DNA of 64,000 nt from Paenibacillus kyungheensis (GCF_028606985.1 NZ_CP117416.1:3758001-3822000), one strand, 5' to 3'; positions 24,398 through 34,547 are shown, counted from the stretch's first letter. Notes: generated from the sequence alone by a model not told the origin. Translations and numbers: made by a program.

Positions 24398-26050
24398 TTG
24401 CATCCACATATTGAACTTTTGTTATCAGAAACATGGTCACAGCTTGAACCATTATATCTAGCTGAAAAAAAGCGTATTGATGAATTTCCAAGATACAGCC
24501 CATTACAAGCAGGGCTGCGCGATTATTTCAAAGTCGGTTATCGCAAAGGAAAATCCAGTTATAAGCAAGGGTCATTTTTTATCGAAGTGGAAGAGCCTTT
24601 TTCATGGAGTGACTCCGCCTATACATGGGAAAGTGAAGTTTTTATTGATGATCTCTCTCCTACACTTTTACAAGAAGAATATGCACCTGCACTCCAACAA
24701 CGTCTGCATACTTTATTTATGTCCGATGAATATGGTAGTCACTTTTTTGATTATCGTTTTACAGTCTCGTTTGCATTTGAAAATGAACAAGGCGAACCGC
24801 TGTATGTACATACTGAACAATGGATCAATCCAGACAAATTACAATCGCTTCAACAAGCCCTGAATGATTTTATAGATCGTAAAATTAAGTCTGATCTACC
24901 GATATTGCCTCAAAAAGAAGATTTATTCTTTTTCGCTAATCTAATGTTAAATCAAGATGTAGTGCCGCTTGATGTACAGAATGTTTCATCGCTATTTGAG
25001 CATACAGATACAAAATTAATTACTTTTCGAGAATTATATAGTGATTGGCAATCCACTTCTAGACTGGCATTACTTCACTGGGCGAATGAAATCTTTTTAC
25101 CGCGTTATTTCGATATGGAAAGTGAATATAATACGACATTACATCTCAAATCAGCAGATATGCTTCCTGCTATCGATGCAAAAGAATTGGAGTTATTGAT
25201 CTATACGGCACTACGTATAGGTAAAAGTAATGCAGATCAACGCCAAACGTATCTAGAATATGCAGTTCAGTTACATTCAGATCAAGCAGAGATTTATCTT
25301 CGTCAAGGTAGTGGAACGATCGAAAGCGAACGAAAAACCGATCTTTTCCATGGTAAAGCCAATGATATTTTACAGACGATCCAGATCAAGTTGACTGCAG
25401 AAGAGGAATCCAATTATCGCGAAGCATTAACTTATATTTGCGATCTGTTGCGTACAGGGTTCCCACATGAATATCAATTAAAATATAGCAGTAAATCCAA
25501 AAGTTTGTTGCCTGTAAAAGGATTAGCCAAATCTCCTTTACATCGTTTTTTTGCTAATGCGTTGCAGTATCCAGCACTACATCCATTAATTGCAGAGTAT
25601 GGAGAACTGGCTATGCAGGAATTTGCATGGTATAGCGATGTAGAACCCGGTGAGAAGTCAGTGATGCCTGGAACATATGCTATATTAGGTCTGGGATTGT
25701 ATAGTACTGACTACTTCCCTTTATTGATCCAATATATGCAAATGGTCGATACAGAACATCAATCTGCACAAGATCATTATGCGGAAGCGTTGGTAGAGGC
25801 ACATGGAATGGATGTATCACTTGTATCTGTGCTTATGTCTATTTTAGTAGCAAGCGGTCAATCTGCTAAACCGATTAAAGGTTGGACAGCATATATAGAG
25901 CGTCCTGAGATCATTCTAGCATGGGATCATCAGCTTCAAACGATAGAAGATTACCAACGTGATCAAGTGTTATACCGTTTATGTGGTAGTGCTGCCAAGC
26001 AAAAATCATTTATACAAAAAGCAGAAAAACTTCGTTCATCTAAAAGCTAA
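24398..26050 (+). CDS. Large uncharacterised cytosolic protein
   Basis: A 550-aa protein, family not recognised with confidence. It opens with a TTG start 7 nt after AAGGAGG. It has no signal peptide or membrane helix. It begins with a helical region (LLLSETWSQLEPLYLAEKKRIDEF), has an aromatic-rich mixed region, and then long helical segments; the GELAMQEFAWYSDVEPGEKSVMPGTYAILGLGLY region is distinctive. It could belong to the large unnamed families (DUF6138-like) found once per genome in Bacillales. It is flanked by terminators, so monocistronic. Confidence 0.75.
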   Translation: MHPHIELLLSETWSQLEPLYLAEKKRIDEFPRYSPLQAGLRDYFKVGYRKGKSSYKQGSFFIEVEEPFSWSDSAYTWESEVFIDDLSPTLLQEEYAPALQQRLHTLFMSDEYGSHFFDYRFTVSFAFENEQGEPLYVHTEQWINPDKLQSLQQALNDFIDRKIKSDLPILPQKEDLFFFANLMLNQDVVPLDVQNVSSLFEHTDTKLITFRELYSDWQSTSRLALLHWANEIFLPRYFDMESEYNTTLHLKSADMLPAIDAKELELLIYTALRIGKSNADQRQTYLEYAVQLHSDQAEIYLRQGSGTIESERKTDLFHGKANDILQTIQIKLTAEEESNYREALTYICDLLRTGFPHEYQLKYSSKSKSLLPVKGLAKSPLHRFFANALQYPALHPLIAEYGELAMQEFAWYSDVEPGEKSVMPGTYAILGLGLYSTDYFPLLIQYMQMVDTEHQSAQDHYAEALVEAHGMDVSLVSVLMSILVASGQSAKPIKGWTAYIERPEIILAWDHQLQTIEDYQRDQVLYRLCGSAAKQKSFIQKAEKLRSSKS

Positions 26051-26072
26051 GTTATTTTGAGTGAATACTAAT

Positions 26073-26117
26073 AAAAGTCTTTTATTTCATGCTTATTCTT
26101 TGAAATAGAAGGCTTTT
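26073..26117 (+). terminator. Terminator of the 550-aa gene
   Basis: AAAAGTCTTTTATTTCA pairs with TGAAATAGAAGGCTTTT with two internal mismatches, then a T-run. The remaining sequence to 26320 is AT-rich and shows no feature except the chemoreceptor RBS. Confidence 0.7.
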
Positions 26118-26320
26118 TCTGCGGTGTAAATCTTTTTTCTAACTTAGCTATTTAGGTTTTTTATTATCTATCCGATATATTGTAAGTAGTAGAACTTTTG
26201 AACTATAAAAATAATGAAAAAGCATACAATAATACTTATTTTTATACATAAAGTATAATGTCTTTCTTTTTTGTAGTTCTATAGTCGCTATATACTTAAT
26301 CAAAAGGGTGGATATATAAA

Positions 26321-27868
26321 ATGAGTCGCAATGATGAAATTATTTGGCAAAGAAACAAATTAGTCAGTTATATGTTATGGGCAATTACCGCTATTAGTGC
26401 AGCTTTAACATTACTTGTTCCGGATCTACTGTTTTCTACCTTATTATCTGTTTTGGTAACTGGCTTAATCACTGTTGCTAATATCAGTAAAAAAGGTATC
26501 CATACGATTCCATGGGTAGTAACGATCGCAGTCGTTGCAAGTGGTATCTATGTTAGCCGGGATGCTGTGAGTACAGTACAAGGTATTCTGGTCACTGCAC
26601 CGTTGTTATTATATCCAAATAGCAAACACTACAATATTTCATTTGGCGTATTACTAGCCTATTATATCGTCAAATTGCTGATGGGTTCACAAGCAGATCC
26701 ACTTGTATTTTTTAACGATGTTATCAATATTACAATGTTTATTGTGACAGGCATTATTTTAATTACTGTTTCTCGTAAAAACAAAAAATTATTCACAGAC
26801 AGTGAACAACGCCGTCAGGAAGTAGAACAATCGCAGATCAAAGTTGAAACTATGTTGCAACATGTTAAAGAAGCTGTAAATAGTCTAACAGTATTTACCG
26901 ATCAATTTAAGCAAAAAGTAATAAGCACGGGTTCGATCACCAATGAAGTTACGATGGGATTCAATGAAGTAGCCAAAGGCGTAGAATTTCAAGCAACCAA
27001 TGTCGCTGAAATCTCTGAATCACTAGCGATTTCAGATCAACATATTCATGATGTCGCTTCATATTCTTTACAAATGAAAGAAGTATCTGCTCATATGGCA
27101 ACCAGCACAGCTACAGGTAGTCATACCATGGAGAGCTTAAATACACAAATGGTTGATCTGTATGAAAAAGTAGATATTACAGCAGAAGATATGAAGAAAT
27201 TCAGTGAAGAAAGTGCATCTATGACTATAATTTTAAATGGAATATCGGATATTGCTCGTCAGACTAATTTGTTAGCTCTTAATGCCGCTATCGAATCCGC
27301 ACGAGCAGGTGAACATGGTAAAGGATTTGCTGTTGTCTCTGATGAAGTACGTAAATTAGCAGAACATTCTGGACAATCTGCTACTGATATTGCTTCGATC
27401 TTATCTAGCTTACAAGAACGCACCAAAATATTAACCGAACGATTTGATCATATTCGTAGTTCACTGCAAGAAGGTCGTAACGCTGTACAGACTGCAGCCG
27501 AAGTATTCCGTCATATGAATACGAATTCGCAACAAGTACTCACACAAGCAACTGATATTGAAAATAGCTCGGCAACCATGAAGCAATCCTCTAACAAAGT
27601 TGTTGGAGAAGTAAGCGAAATCTCCAGTCTTACTGAACAATCCAGTGCGGCTACCGAGCAAATTCTAGCTAGTATGGAAGAGCAACACAATCTTACTCAA
27701 AATATGGTGTCTAGCTTTGGCGAATTGGAACAACTGATTGTAAGTCTGAATACTTTAATCTCAGATAGCAATAATGATCAAAATGCAGATGTCGCACCTA
27801 CATCAATTGCAGATCTATCCCATGTGTCTCAACCTGCTTCTGTCTCATTAGACAAATTACCAGCATAA
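26321..27868 (+). CDS. Methyl-accepting chemotaxis protein with a compact multi-helix membrane domain
   Basis: Chemoreceptor of 515 aa. Residues 20-155 form about five or six closely packed hydrophobic helices with short loops, and there is no periplasmic or extracellular sensing domain and no visible HAMP. Residues 160-500 are the cytoplasmic signalling coiled coil; the hairpin tip [24 protein letters not shown] is unmistakable. Ligand sensing is likely within the membrane or from the cytosol. RBS AAAAGGGTGG precedes the ATG. Monocistronic, ending at a strong terminator. Confidence 0.9.
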   Translation: MSRNDEIIWQRNKLVSYMLWAITAISAALTLLVPDLLFSTLLSVLVTGLITVANISKKGIHTIPWVVTIAVVASGIYVSRDAVSTVQGILVTAPLLLYPNSKHYNISFGVLLAYYIVKLLMGSQADPLVFFNDVINITMFIVTGIILITVSRKNKKLFTDSEQRRQEVEQSQIKVETMLQHVKEAVNSLTVFTDQFKQKVISTGSITNEVTMGFNEVAKGVEFQATNVAEISESLAISDQHIHDVASYSLQMKEVSAHMATSTATGSHTMESLNTQMVDLYEKVDITAEDMKKFSEESASMTIILNGISDIARQTNLLALNAAIESARAGEHGKGFAVVSDEVRKLAEHSGQSATDIASILSSLQERTKILTERFDHIRSSLQEGRNAVQTAAEVFRHMNTNSQQVLTQATDIENSSATMKQSSNKVVGEVSEISSLTEQSSAATEQILASMEEQHNLTQNMVSSFGELEQLIVSLNTLISDSNNDQNADVAPTSIADLSHVSQPASVSLDKLPA

Positions 27869-27886
27869 TTCATCACTATAAATAAA

Positions 27887-27931
27887 AGCCTGCCCTTTCC
27901 TGTATATAAGGAAACGGTAGGCTCTTTTTTT
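27887..27931 (+). terminator. Terminator of the chemoreceptor gene
   Basis: AGCCTGCCCTTTCC pairs with GGAAACGGTAGGCT (two mismatches), then seven T. Confidence 0.8.
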
Positions 27932-28064
27932 GCTTATTTATCGCTATATATTGAGAACTATAATTGACGGTATAATTATTGTGAGTGTTCTCTTGTAACC
28001 TTGCAATAACGAGGTACACTATATCTATATCTGATAACTATTTGAATAAAAAGGAGCAGACTTG

Positions 28065-28610
28065 ATGATCTATATTGCTTTGCTACGGGGCATTAATGTC
28101 GGTGGGAATAACAAAATCAATATGAAAGCACTCAAAGTCACATTTGAACAAGCAGGAATGAATCATGTGACTACTTATATCAACTCTGGCAATATTATCT
28201 TCTCCCACGCTACGCTGACTCATCATGAATTGTCAGAGCTTCTGCAACAAGCGATAGCGACAGATTTTGGTCTACAGATTAAAGTCATGATTCGAAATAT
28301 CCTACAAATACAAACTGTCATAGAGCACCTACCCGAATCGTGGAGTAATGATGATCAGATGAAAAGTGATGTCTTTTTTCTCTGGGACGAGATCGATGAT
28401 GAGTCTATTGTAGAGAAGCTTCCTCTCCAAGCTGGTGTAGGCACATTGATATACATACCGGGCGCTATTTTATTCGCAGTCAGTCGTGAAGATGCTGCCC
28501 GAAGTCAGATGAACAAATTGGTAAGCTCCAAATTATATCCGTTAATGACGATTCGCAATGTGAATACTACCCGCAAAATATTAGAATTCATGCAAGCGGT
28601 ACAAGAATAA
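28065..28610 (+). CDS. DUF1697 domain protein
   Basis: A 181-aa cytosolic protein of the DUF1697 family, which is widespread but has no assigned function. Hallmarks are YIALLRGINVGGNNKINMK at the N-terminus, TYINSGNIIF near residue 41 and RNVNTTRKI at the C-terminus. AAGGAG lies 8 nt before the ATG at 28065; the preceding in-frame TTG is not needed. Monocistronic and convergent with the LRR operon. Confidence 0.9.
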   Translation: MIYIALLRGINVGGNNKINMKALKVTFEQAGMNHVTTYINSGNIIFSHATLTHHELSELLQQAIATDFGLQIKVMIRNILQIQTVIEHLPESWSNDDQMKSDVFFLWDEIDDESIVEKLPLQAGVGTLIYIPGAILFAVSREDAARSQMNKLVSSKLYPLMTIRNVNTTRKILEFMQAVQE

Positions 28611-28660
28611 GATTAGGATACACTTGGCTTATTTACTCGGTACACCTTATTATTTCCTTA

Positions 28661-29758
28661 CTATTTATCATGTGATCCAGACTGTTCAGAGTCATATGGG
28701 AAATCAGCCCACCAACTTTCGTTTTGGTTGGTATATTCTTGGAATGTATTTTTTTTACCGTATTGATGTAACAATTGATCAAATGCAGCCATTTTTTTAG
28801 GATTTTTCAAATGGGCATATGCTCTTTGCAACGATGAATTACGCATAAGTGGTTTATAGGATGATACTTCCATTTCCCATGCTTCGCGATGAACCCATTC
28901 AACCAGTGCCGGAGCATATTCAAGTGTCTCCAGATTTTTCAACTTTTTCATGCTGACTAATTCGATTTTTCTTAATTTGTTCAACTCTGTGAATGTAGGG
29001 AGTTCAGTAATATGAGGTAACCCTTCTAGATATAAATATTGTAATCCATACATAGCAGAGATCGGTTGAATATCATCTAACCCTTTAATTTGGGACAAAC
29101 GCAAATATTGTATACCGTTCATCTTCTGCAATGCTTTCAGATTTCTTGTACCGCCCCATATGATGCTAAGAGACAATAACCGATGGAGATTAGTTACAAA
29201 ATCTAATTGTGGCACTGAAATAGAATGTAATCCTAACCGTTCTAATGTGGTTAATTGCCCGATCACTTCAATATTTTTGTGATGACCATTGATAACTAAT
29301 TCGGTTAGATGAGTAAAGCGTTCTAACACTTGTAGATCGGGCTTACGAGAAGATGTTTTGCCTAGTGTTAACTGTTCTAGATCTTCAGGGACTTCTTTTA
29401 AAAAATGAAATTGATCTAGCTGGTATATATTTATATGGAGTTGCTTCAATTGTTGAAGTGTTGTTATCGATTCGATATGAGCCATTTCCCCTGTACAATC
29501 AATCGATAAATTACGTAAAGCTGGCATTTGTTCGAGAAATTCAAGATCGCATACCTCATCATAAAATCCATATACTCGCAAGGTAATATCAGAGCGATCG
29601 GCAAATATTAGATCATTTAACCCGGTATACGTATCTGACACTAACGAATGATTATATTGAATGATTCGCAGTTCAGGCATACGTTGAAGTTGTTTTAAAT
29701 CTGCGGCGGTTAATTCTTTTTCTACTTCAATAACACCTTCTCGAATTGTGCTATACAC
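28661..29758 (-). CDS. Leucine-rich-repeat protein
   Basis: A 365-aa protein with about ten LRR-like units from residue 25 to 290 (LRIIQYNHS, LRNLSIDC, LKQLHINI, LTELVINGHH, LERLGLHSI, LLSLSIIWGG, IQYLRLSQIKGL, LQYLYLEGL, LRKIELVSM). It has no signal peptide, so probably cytosolic. GTG start, 8 nt after GAGGT. It is last of a five-gene minus-strand cluster, with a gap of 16 nt to the DUF6678-like gene. LRR proteins of this size often serve as immunity or protein-binding factors; the partner is unknown. Confidence 0.82.
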   Translation of the reverse strand: MYSTIREGVIEVEKELTAADLKQLQRMPELRIIQYNHSLVSDTYTGLNDLIFADRSDITLRVYGFYDEVCDLEFLEQMPALRNLSIDCTGEMAHIESITTLQQLKQLHINIYQLDQFHFLKEVPEDLEQLTLGKTSSRKPDLQVLERFTHLTELVINGHHKNIEVIGQLTTLERLGLHSISVPQLDFVTNLHRLLSLSIIWGGTRNLKALQKMNGIQYLRLSQIKGLDDIQPISAMYGLQYLYLEGLPHITELPTFTELNKLRKIELVSMKKLKNLETLEYAPALVEWVHREAWEMEVSSYKPLMRNSSLQRAYAHLKNPKKMAAFDQLLHQYGKKNTFQEYTNQNESWWADFPYDSEQSGSHDK

Positions 29759-29774
29759 CGATCATCACCTCAGC

Positions 29775-30212
29775 TTAGTATTCAAGTTGTTCATACTCTG
29801 TTGCTGTTGCATAGCCATATATCCAGTAATCTTGCTCTTTTTTCACATATGGAATACGTAGCCTTTGCAATAAATTGACCCATTCCGCTTCAATAGTTAA
29901 CGTATTCGGCGCTGTGTACTTTCCTGTATGTTCAAGTAAGCGAGGCTTTACTCTTATCCATTCGACATTGTACCAAGCTGTACTCAAGCTTTCCCAATCT
30001 CCTAAATAAAATACATCTTGTTCAAATGCTAACGGATAAGGTTCAACTTCCAATATATATTTACTCTGAAATGCAGGTGCAAACGCAAGCTCACAATAAA
30101 TAGCTTCTGTTAAACTGTTCCATTTCGTATTATTCATCACCGAAGTTAGTGAGCGCTGTTCTACTTCTGCTATCACTTTTTGCTTATGCAGTTGTTGTGG
30201 ATTGTCTCTCAT
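29775..30212 (-). CDS. DUF6678-like protein
   Basis: A 145-aa cytosolic protein. MNNTKW near residue 26 followed by a hydrophobic helix, VFYLGDWESL near 67 and the terminal WIYGYA pattern fit the DUF6678 family as I recall it; the assignment has moderate confidence. The family has no known biochemical role and often sits with immunity-type genes. GGAGG lies 9 nt before the ATG. It is part of the 28.6-32.6 kb minus-strand cluster, 57 nt downstream of the gene at 30270-31073. Confidence 0.7.
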   Translation of the reverse strand: MRDNPQQLHKQKVIAEVEQRSLTSVMNNTKWNSLTEAIYCELAFAPAFQSKYILEVEPYPLAFEQDVFYLGDWESLSTAWYNVEWIRVKPRLLEHTGKYTAPNTLTIEAEWVNLLQRLRIPYVKKEQDYWIYGYATATEYEQLEY

Positions 30213-30269
30213 CTAGAGATTCCTCCTCGTTGTGTAGAGATCATTTCTTATATTATCGCTATCTATTTC

Positions 30270-31073
30270 TTATAAATATTCGCCAAAATAATATGTTAAT
30301 GCAGACGAGGAGTACCGATCTTCACCTTGCCACATAGCTACTGCATTGAAGTCACCAGAACCTCCGCGTAATTTGCGTGGTGTATCCAAAGGAACCAGCA
30401 AGCCAGCATATCCCCATATTTCCATTATCACATCACGTTCATGTTTATTAGCTGGAAAAAGGTCTTTCCAGCGCTTTTCTAATTTGCGTGCGCCTTCATC
30501 TTCATTACATTCTTCTATAGCCTGGATCATCTGCTTTAGAATATGTACATCTTCCGGTGTGACTGTGATTGCTGAATGATAGTGTTCTACAAATAATTTC
30601 AAATCTAGCCAGCAATATAGCAAATGATTCAGATGGATACCACCCCACTTGATCCGTTCAAAATTCAATACATTGATATCAACATTAGTATACTGATCAT
30701 CGGACATCAATCGGTTAAAGTTACAATCTCCACAACTGCTCGTATTTGCATGTACAGCGCGTCTTTCTTCATAAGTATGTAGCGGTAGATGAACGGTTAA
30801 TGCCCAGCTAGATAATATACTACGCAAATGAGTTTGACGTGTCGAAAGACTATGTAAAAAAGCTTGCACTACCTGTTCTTTGGTAATCACTTCTTGATGC
30901 AAGCGATAGATGTCTTGAATAATAGCATCATGAGTGATAGAGAGCGGATCAAACATCATGCCTTTACTTTTAGCATAGTCAAATTCTTCACCTGCAAATG
31001 ATGTAGGTGCTGATTTCCATCCTTGTGCTGACCAGTATGTGTTTACTAAAATCTTTTTCGCTTTTTTATCCAT
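30270..31073 (-). CDS. Uncharacterised 267-aa protein
   Basis: Cytosolic, not recognised. It starts with KKILVNTYWSAQGWK and contains a CGDCNFNRLM knuckle near residue 120, a single CxxC that may bind metal, in a mostly helical body. The tail GGSGDFNAVAMWQGEDRYSSSALTYYF is aromatic-rich. Related short proteins occur in bacterial immunity-type arrays, but I do not claim a function. The ATG at 31073, with AAAGGAG upstream, lies 8 nt inside the ankyrin gene end, so translation is coupled. Confidence 0.72.
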   Translation of the reverse strand: MDKKAKKILVNTYWSAQGWKSAPTSFAGEEFDYAKSKGMMFDPLSITHDAIIQDIYRLHQEVITKEQVVQAFLHSLSTRQTHLRSILSSWALTVHLPLHTYEERRAVHANTSSCGDCNFNRLMSDDQYTNVDINVLNFERIKWGGIHLNHLLYCWLDLKLFVEHYHSAITVTPEDVHILKQMIQAIEECNEDEGARKLEKRWKDLFPANKHERDVIMEIWGYAGLLVPLDTPRKLRGGSGDFNAVAMWQGEDRYSSSALTYYFGEYL

Positions 31074-31782
31074 GATGTTCTCCTTTGCATTCATGATCTA
31101 ATAATAGGGCCAGTTCTTTCCAGCGCGGATATTCTTCGTGTTCAGCTAGTTCCTGATCTTCTTTTGCAAGCCAGTAGTCTGCTTCTAGTAATTCGTGCAT
31201 ATCTAACTTGGTAATAGACAGGCATAGCGGATGATTAGCAACTGTCAACATCGATTCTGGACCATCATCCCAATTATATTGATGAACTACCGCATGCAAT
31301 ATAACCGAAGAATCGAGTTGTTCTATTTTTCTGCATGCTACCGCCATATCTTCTTCATACAAAATAGCATCGAGCTGTTGCTCTTCTTGTGCTAACAAAA
31401 TAGAGCGTACTGATCCCACTGTATCTAGCAACATATCTGCAATACCGGGATGATATTGACGTGCAAAATTCCATGGTGTCGCTAAAATACCTTGCTCTGA
31501 ATCTAATCGTGCTCCTGCTTGAATCAGGGCAGTTATCACAGCCGTTTGTTTGAATTTAATCGCTTTTTTTAGAGCGGTATGTCCAAGTTTATCTTCTATT
31601 TCCAAATCAGGTTGCTTTTCCAACAGAAGCTGAATCGCTTCCAAAGACGAACGATTGGTAATCAATAACATCAGCGGAGTTCGACCACGTTCATCTTTTT
31701 GATTCACATCTAACGTCTGTACTGCTTGACGAAGCTGTTCTATATCTTGACGTTTTATTATGTCTTGCCAGTTCAATATCAT
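31066..31782 (-). CDS. Ankyrin-repeat protein
   Basis: About 238 aa. Three ankyrin repeats in residues 25-125: DERGRTPLMLLITNRSSLEAIQLLLE, DKLGHTALKKAIKFKQTAVITALIQAGA, and a weaker ILATPWNFARQYHPGIADMLLD. No signal peptide. Start uncertain: the ATG at 31782 follows GGGAGG by only 3 nt, while a TTG two codons later (31776) has ideal spacing. The longer upstream in-frame reading is non-conserved in look. It overlaps the next gene by 8 nt. The ankyrin part is probably a protein-binding surface, as in many immunity proteins. Confidence 0.8.
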   Translation of the reverse strand: MILNWQDIIKRQDIEQLRQAVQTLDVNQKDERGRTPLMLLITNRSSLEAIQLLLEKQPDLEIEDKLGHTALKKAIKFKQTAVITALIQAGARLDSEQGILATPWNFARQYHPGIADMLLDTVGSVRSILLAQEEQQLDAILYEEDMAVACRKIEQLDSSVILHAVVHQYNWDDGPESMLTVANHPLCLSITKLDMHELLEADYWLAKEDQELAEHEEYPRWKELALLLDHECKGEHHG

Positions 31783-31841
31783 ATGCCTCCCTTGATGTAA
31801 TAAACTATGTTGATGAGATATACATGAGATAAAGTATACAT

Positions 31842-32615
31842 CTATAAAACAACAGAATTGACAGCAGCTTGAGCGCATTGGAGTAGCGCTGTATATAACT
31901 GTTCTGAAAGGTCACGATATTGTTGTTCTAACTGATGACTATGCGCGCTATTCGCTGGATCGTCATTCCAAGATCCCATTCCTCCAAATACCCATGCTTT
32001 GTATACAGCATTCAGTAGACGATATGCTTCTTCGGCATACACTTCTGGCAATTCAAAAGCAAGCTTAGGAGCAGTCTGAGATCCTTGCAATATTTCTATC
32101 GCAGGATTAAAAAATTGCTGTTGCCAGAATGTCTGATCAATCTGCTCTGCAAAGATAGAGATTTGTTGCAATACATGGTGTAAATGAGCTTTATATTCGC
32201 TCAGCGGCTTAAATGCATGTTGTTCTTGCCTGATGGCTTCATAAGGTTCTGCTGTATACGATACGTCCCAAGTGATTTTAGAAGGCAGACGATGCACCTG
32301 CCAGTTCGGTCTCCATACGATATCAAGCGCAGTTCCGATCGTTCTTACACCTATCGGCTTACCTCCGCCTACTAATCCACTACTTTGCCAAGATGAAGAG
32401 GGTGCCTGACTACTGACTAGCATTAAGCGCTGATATCCTGATTCTCGTAAATAATCTAACCATTTGATCCATGACAAGCTGTGCTCCTGATATTTAAATT
32501 GAATATGCATACTTTCTTGATAGATCAGCTCGGGATGAGAAGCATCTATACCCCGTATTAGATAAGCATTCCCTAATGCTGTAATCAATAATTGTTGATG
32601 AACTTCACCGTTCAT
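31842..32615 (-). CDS. Uncharacterised 257-aa protein, first of the LRR/ankyrin cluster
   Basis: Cytosolic, family not recognised. The N-terminal half is beta-rich with ALGNAYLIRGIDASHPELIY; a middle GVRTIGTALDIVWRP segment and a helical C-terminal half (EQIDQTFWQQQFFNP ... LEQQYRDLSEQLYTALLQCAQAAV) follow. AAAGGAG seven nt before the ATG at 32615 fixes the start; a TTG two codons earlier is weaker. It leads the five-gene run to 28661. It contains a WNDDPANSAHSHQLEQQYRD stretch near the C-terminus that is distinctive enough for a search. Confidence 0.72.
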   Translation of the reverse strand: MNGEVHQQLLITALGNAYLIRGIDASHPELIYQESMHIQFKYQEHSLSWIKWLDYLRESGYQRLMLVSSQAPSSSWQSSGLVGGGKPIGVRTIGTALDIVWRPNWQVHRLPSKITWDVSYTAEPYEAIRQEQHAFKPLSEYKAHLHHVLQQISIFAEQIDQTFWQQQFFNPAIEILQGSQTAPKLAFELPEVYAEEAYRLLNAVYKAWVFGGMGSWNDDPANSAHSHQLEQQYRDLSEQLYTALLQCAQAAVNSVVL

Positions 32616-32751
32616 ATCCAATCTCCTTTAGTGTTTGATCATCCAACAGTCACAAGCAAGCAGTTATTGATTTGTTTCTATTTCAAAGGTATATTATCGC
32701 ACAAAATAAGCCCACGATAAACGTGGGCTAGGTGACTCTTATCAAATCAAG

Positions 32752-34377
32752 TTATTGAACGGTAATGATCACACGTTGATAGTGTTTAAGTTGATGTTTG
32801 CCATGATCTTGTACTTCAGCAATGATATGAATCGTATCGCCTGCTTGAGCATCTCTAGGAATAGTGAAACCTACTGTATTCGTATTTTTACCTGTCAAAG
32901 CAATCGTATCTACTTGTTCACCTTTAGCTACCTTTTGATGTAGACCAAGCTGTAGATCGCCCGCCATATTCGGTTCTACTTTTTCAGGTGTTCCTGTAAA
33001 GTCTTGATACGTATCGGCTTCAAAATATCTCCACCACTTGTAGGTCAATTGATCACCGTCAGGGTCTGTTCCTTCAGCATGTAAAGTCATATGTTGACCC
33101 GGCATAGCTGTAAGATCTAACCCTTCTTTAATCGTTAATGTAGGATTATGATTCGCATCTGCATATTGATCCGCTACCGCCCAGTCTGCACGAGCTGCAA
33201 AATCATTTTGAATATCATCAAACCAACGCATTAATGAATATTCAGCTTCATATTGCTTGGTATAGATATCATAATCAAGAACCGTATTACGGTACAATGT
33301 ATCACTGACTTGTCCAAAGCGACCGCCCCATCCACCATAGCTAGGGTCTTCCATACTGCGTAGACCATTATCGATTAGATAAAAGAATGAAGGCGAATCA
33401 CCTTCTGATATAAAGTCATACTTTTTGTACTGTGGATTGTTAGCTAAATAATCTGCACTACCACGTTGTTCTTCTGCAAGTTCTCCGTCGATCATTTTGC
33501 CATCGCCCATCAGTGCATACATATCAAGCAATTTACCATGATCCTTCTGAATATTTTCCACATTCCATGATCCTTGCAATTTGTCATTTACTTTATCGGT
33601 ATGCATTTTCCATGCATAAGCGAAATGCCAGAAATTCGATTGGTCATTGATAATACGAATATTGGGCCAGTTTTTGGCAATATAATGGGTATAGCTATCA
33701 TCTTGATCAAGAATAATATAGAGCACTAATTTATCGCTTACTTTTTTCTGAATATCTGCCCATTCAGCTGTATCTTTGTATTTCTCTTCAATCGATTGAA
33801 GTGCTCTTGCTGTTGTATTTGTTCCACCCCATGTCTGTACATATAGATCACGTCCATCATCATCTAAAAATAACTGTTCAAGAAATTCAGAACCTTCGGT
33901 TACTTTTTTCATTTCACCTTTATCTGAGATATTACCAATCTTGGTGACACTGCGAATATAGTCAGGCGTAGGATAACCTTCTGCCTGTTTGCTCAAGTTA
34001 GGATAAATCTCTTCATAAGCATCTATCATATCAAATACCCATTGTGTACCTGTCCAGCGAAAAGGCTTAATTCCTGCTTGCTTATCTCCTGCATAATGAT
34101 ACACAGAACTGGTCAATACGATACCTTCAAGATCCATTTCATTGGCATATAATAAAAAGCGAATAACCGAGTTCATATCATCCACTTCACCATCTGTAGT
34201 GATCACTGTTCGAGCTTTAGCGGCTTTATTTGCGACAGGTGTAGTTACTGTAGTCTTTGTCTCTGATGTGGTCTGCTGATTAGTGCTTGCTTGAGGTACT
34301 GCTTGATTACAAGCAGTTAATGTCCATACGCATAGAAGACTAACTATTCCTACTTTGAGCCATTTTGCTTTTTTCAT
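32752..34377 (-). CDS. DUF1593 (nucleoside-hydrolase-like) lipoprotein
   Basis: A 541-aa exported lipoprotein; the signal peptide ends at LTAC (Cys near 23). Residues 55-400 form a DUF1593 domain: RTVITTDGEVDDMNSVIRFLLYANE with the conserved Asp cluster (TDGEVDD), then WGGTNT and EGDSPSFFYLIDNGLRS. The fold is related to nucleoside hydrolases, and fungal and bacterial members are called cellulose-binding or hydrolase-like. The C-terminal 130 residues are an Ig-like domain (DPDGDQLTYKWWRYFEA). AAAAGGGGA precedes the ATG. A dyad and a very strong hairpin occupy the leader. Confidence 0.85.
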   Translation of the reverse strand: MKKAKWLKVGIVSLLCVWTLTACNQAVPQASTNQQTTSETKTTVTTPVANKAAKARTVITTDGEVDDMNSVIRFLLYANEMDLEGIVLTSSVYHYAGDKQAGIKPFRWTGTQWVFDMIDAYEEIYPNLSKQAEGYPTPDYIRSVTKIGNISDKGEMKKVTEGSEFLEQLFLDDDGRDLYVQTWGGTNTTARALQSIEEKYKDTAEWADIQKKVSDKLVLYIILDQDDSYTHYIAKNWPNIRIINDQSNFWHFAYAWKMHTDKVNDKLQGSWNVENIQKDHGKLLDMYALMGDGKMIDGELAEEQRGSADYLANNPQYKKYDFISEGDSPSFFYLIDNGLRSMEDPSYGGWGGRFGQVSDTLYRNTVLDYDIYTKQYEAEYSLMRWFDDIQNDFAARADWAVADQYADANHNPTLTIKEGLDLTAMPGQHMTLHAEGTDPDGDQLTYKWWRYFEADTYQDFTGTPEKVEPNMAGDLQLGLHQKVAKGEQVDTIALTGKNTNTVGFTIPRDAQAGDTIHIIAEVQDHGKHQLKHYQRVIITVQ

Positions 34378-34428
34378 CGTAAATCCCCTTTTCTAATTGC
34401 TGATCGAATCAGTTGCCTGAGAACGAAA

Positions 34429-34490
34429 AAAAACCTAAATACATGTATCCCCCATACATATGGGCGGTACATATACTTAGGTTTTGCCTG
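34429..34490 (-). terminator. Exceptionally long terminator hairpin in the DUF1593 leader
   Basis: On the minus strand an 18-bp stem (AAAACCTAAGTATATGTA with its partner, two G-U pairs) surrounds a second CCCAT/ATGGG stem, and eight T follow. It lies between the TerC terminator (34566-34601) and the DUF1593 ATG, so it is either a second tandem terminator or an attenuator in this gene's own leader. Confidence 0.7.
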
Positions 34491-34547
34491 CATCATCAGT
34501 CACAATCCGTATCCGTACAATATCATGTTCATTTCTAAATGTAAACG

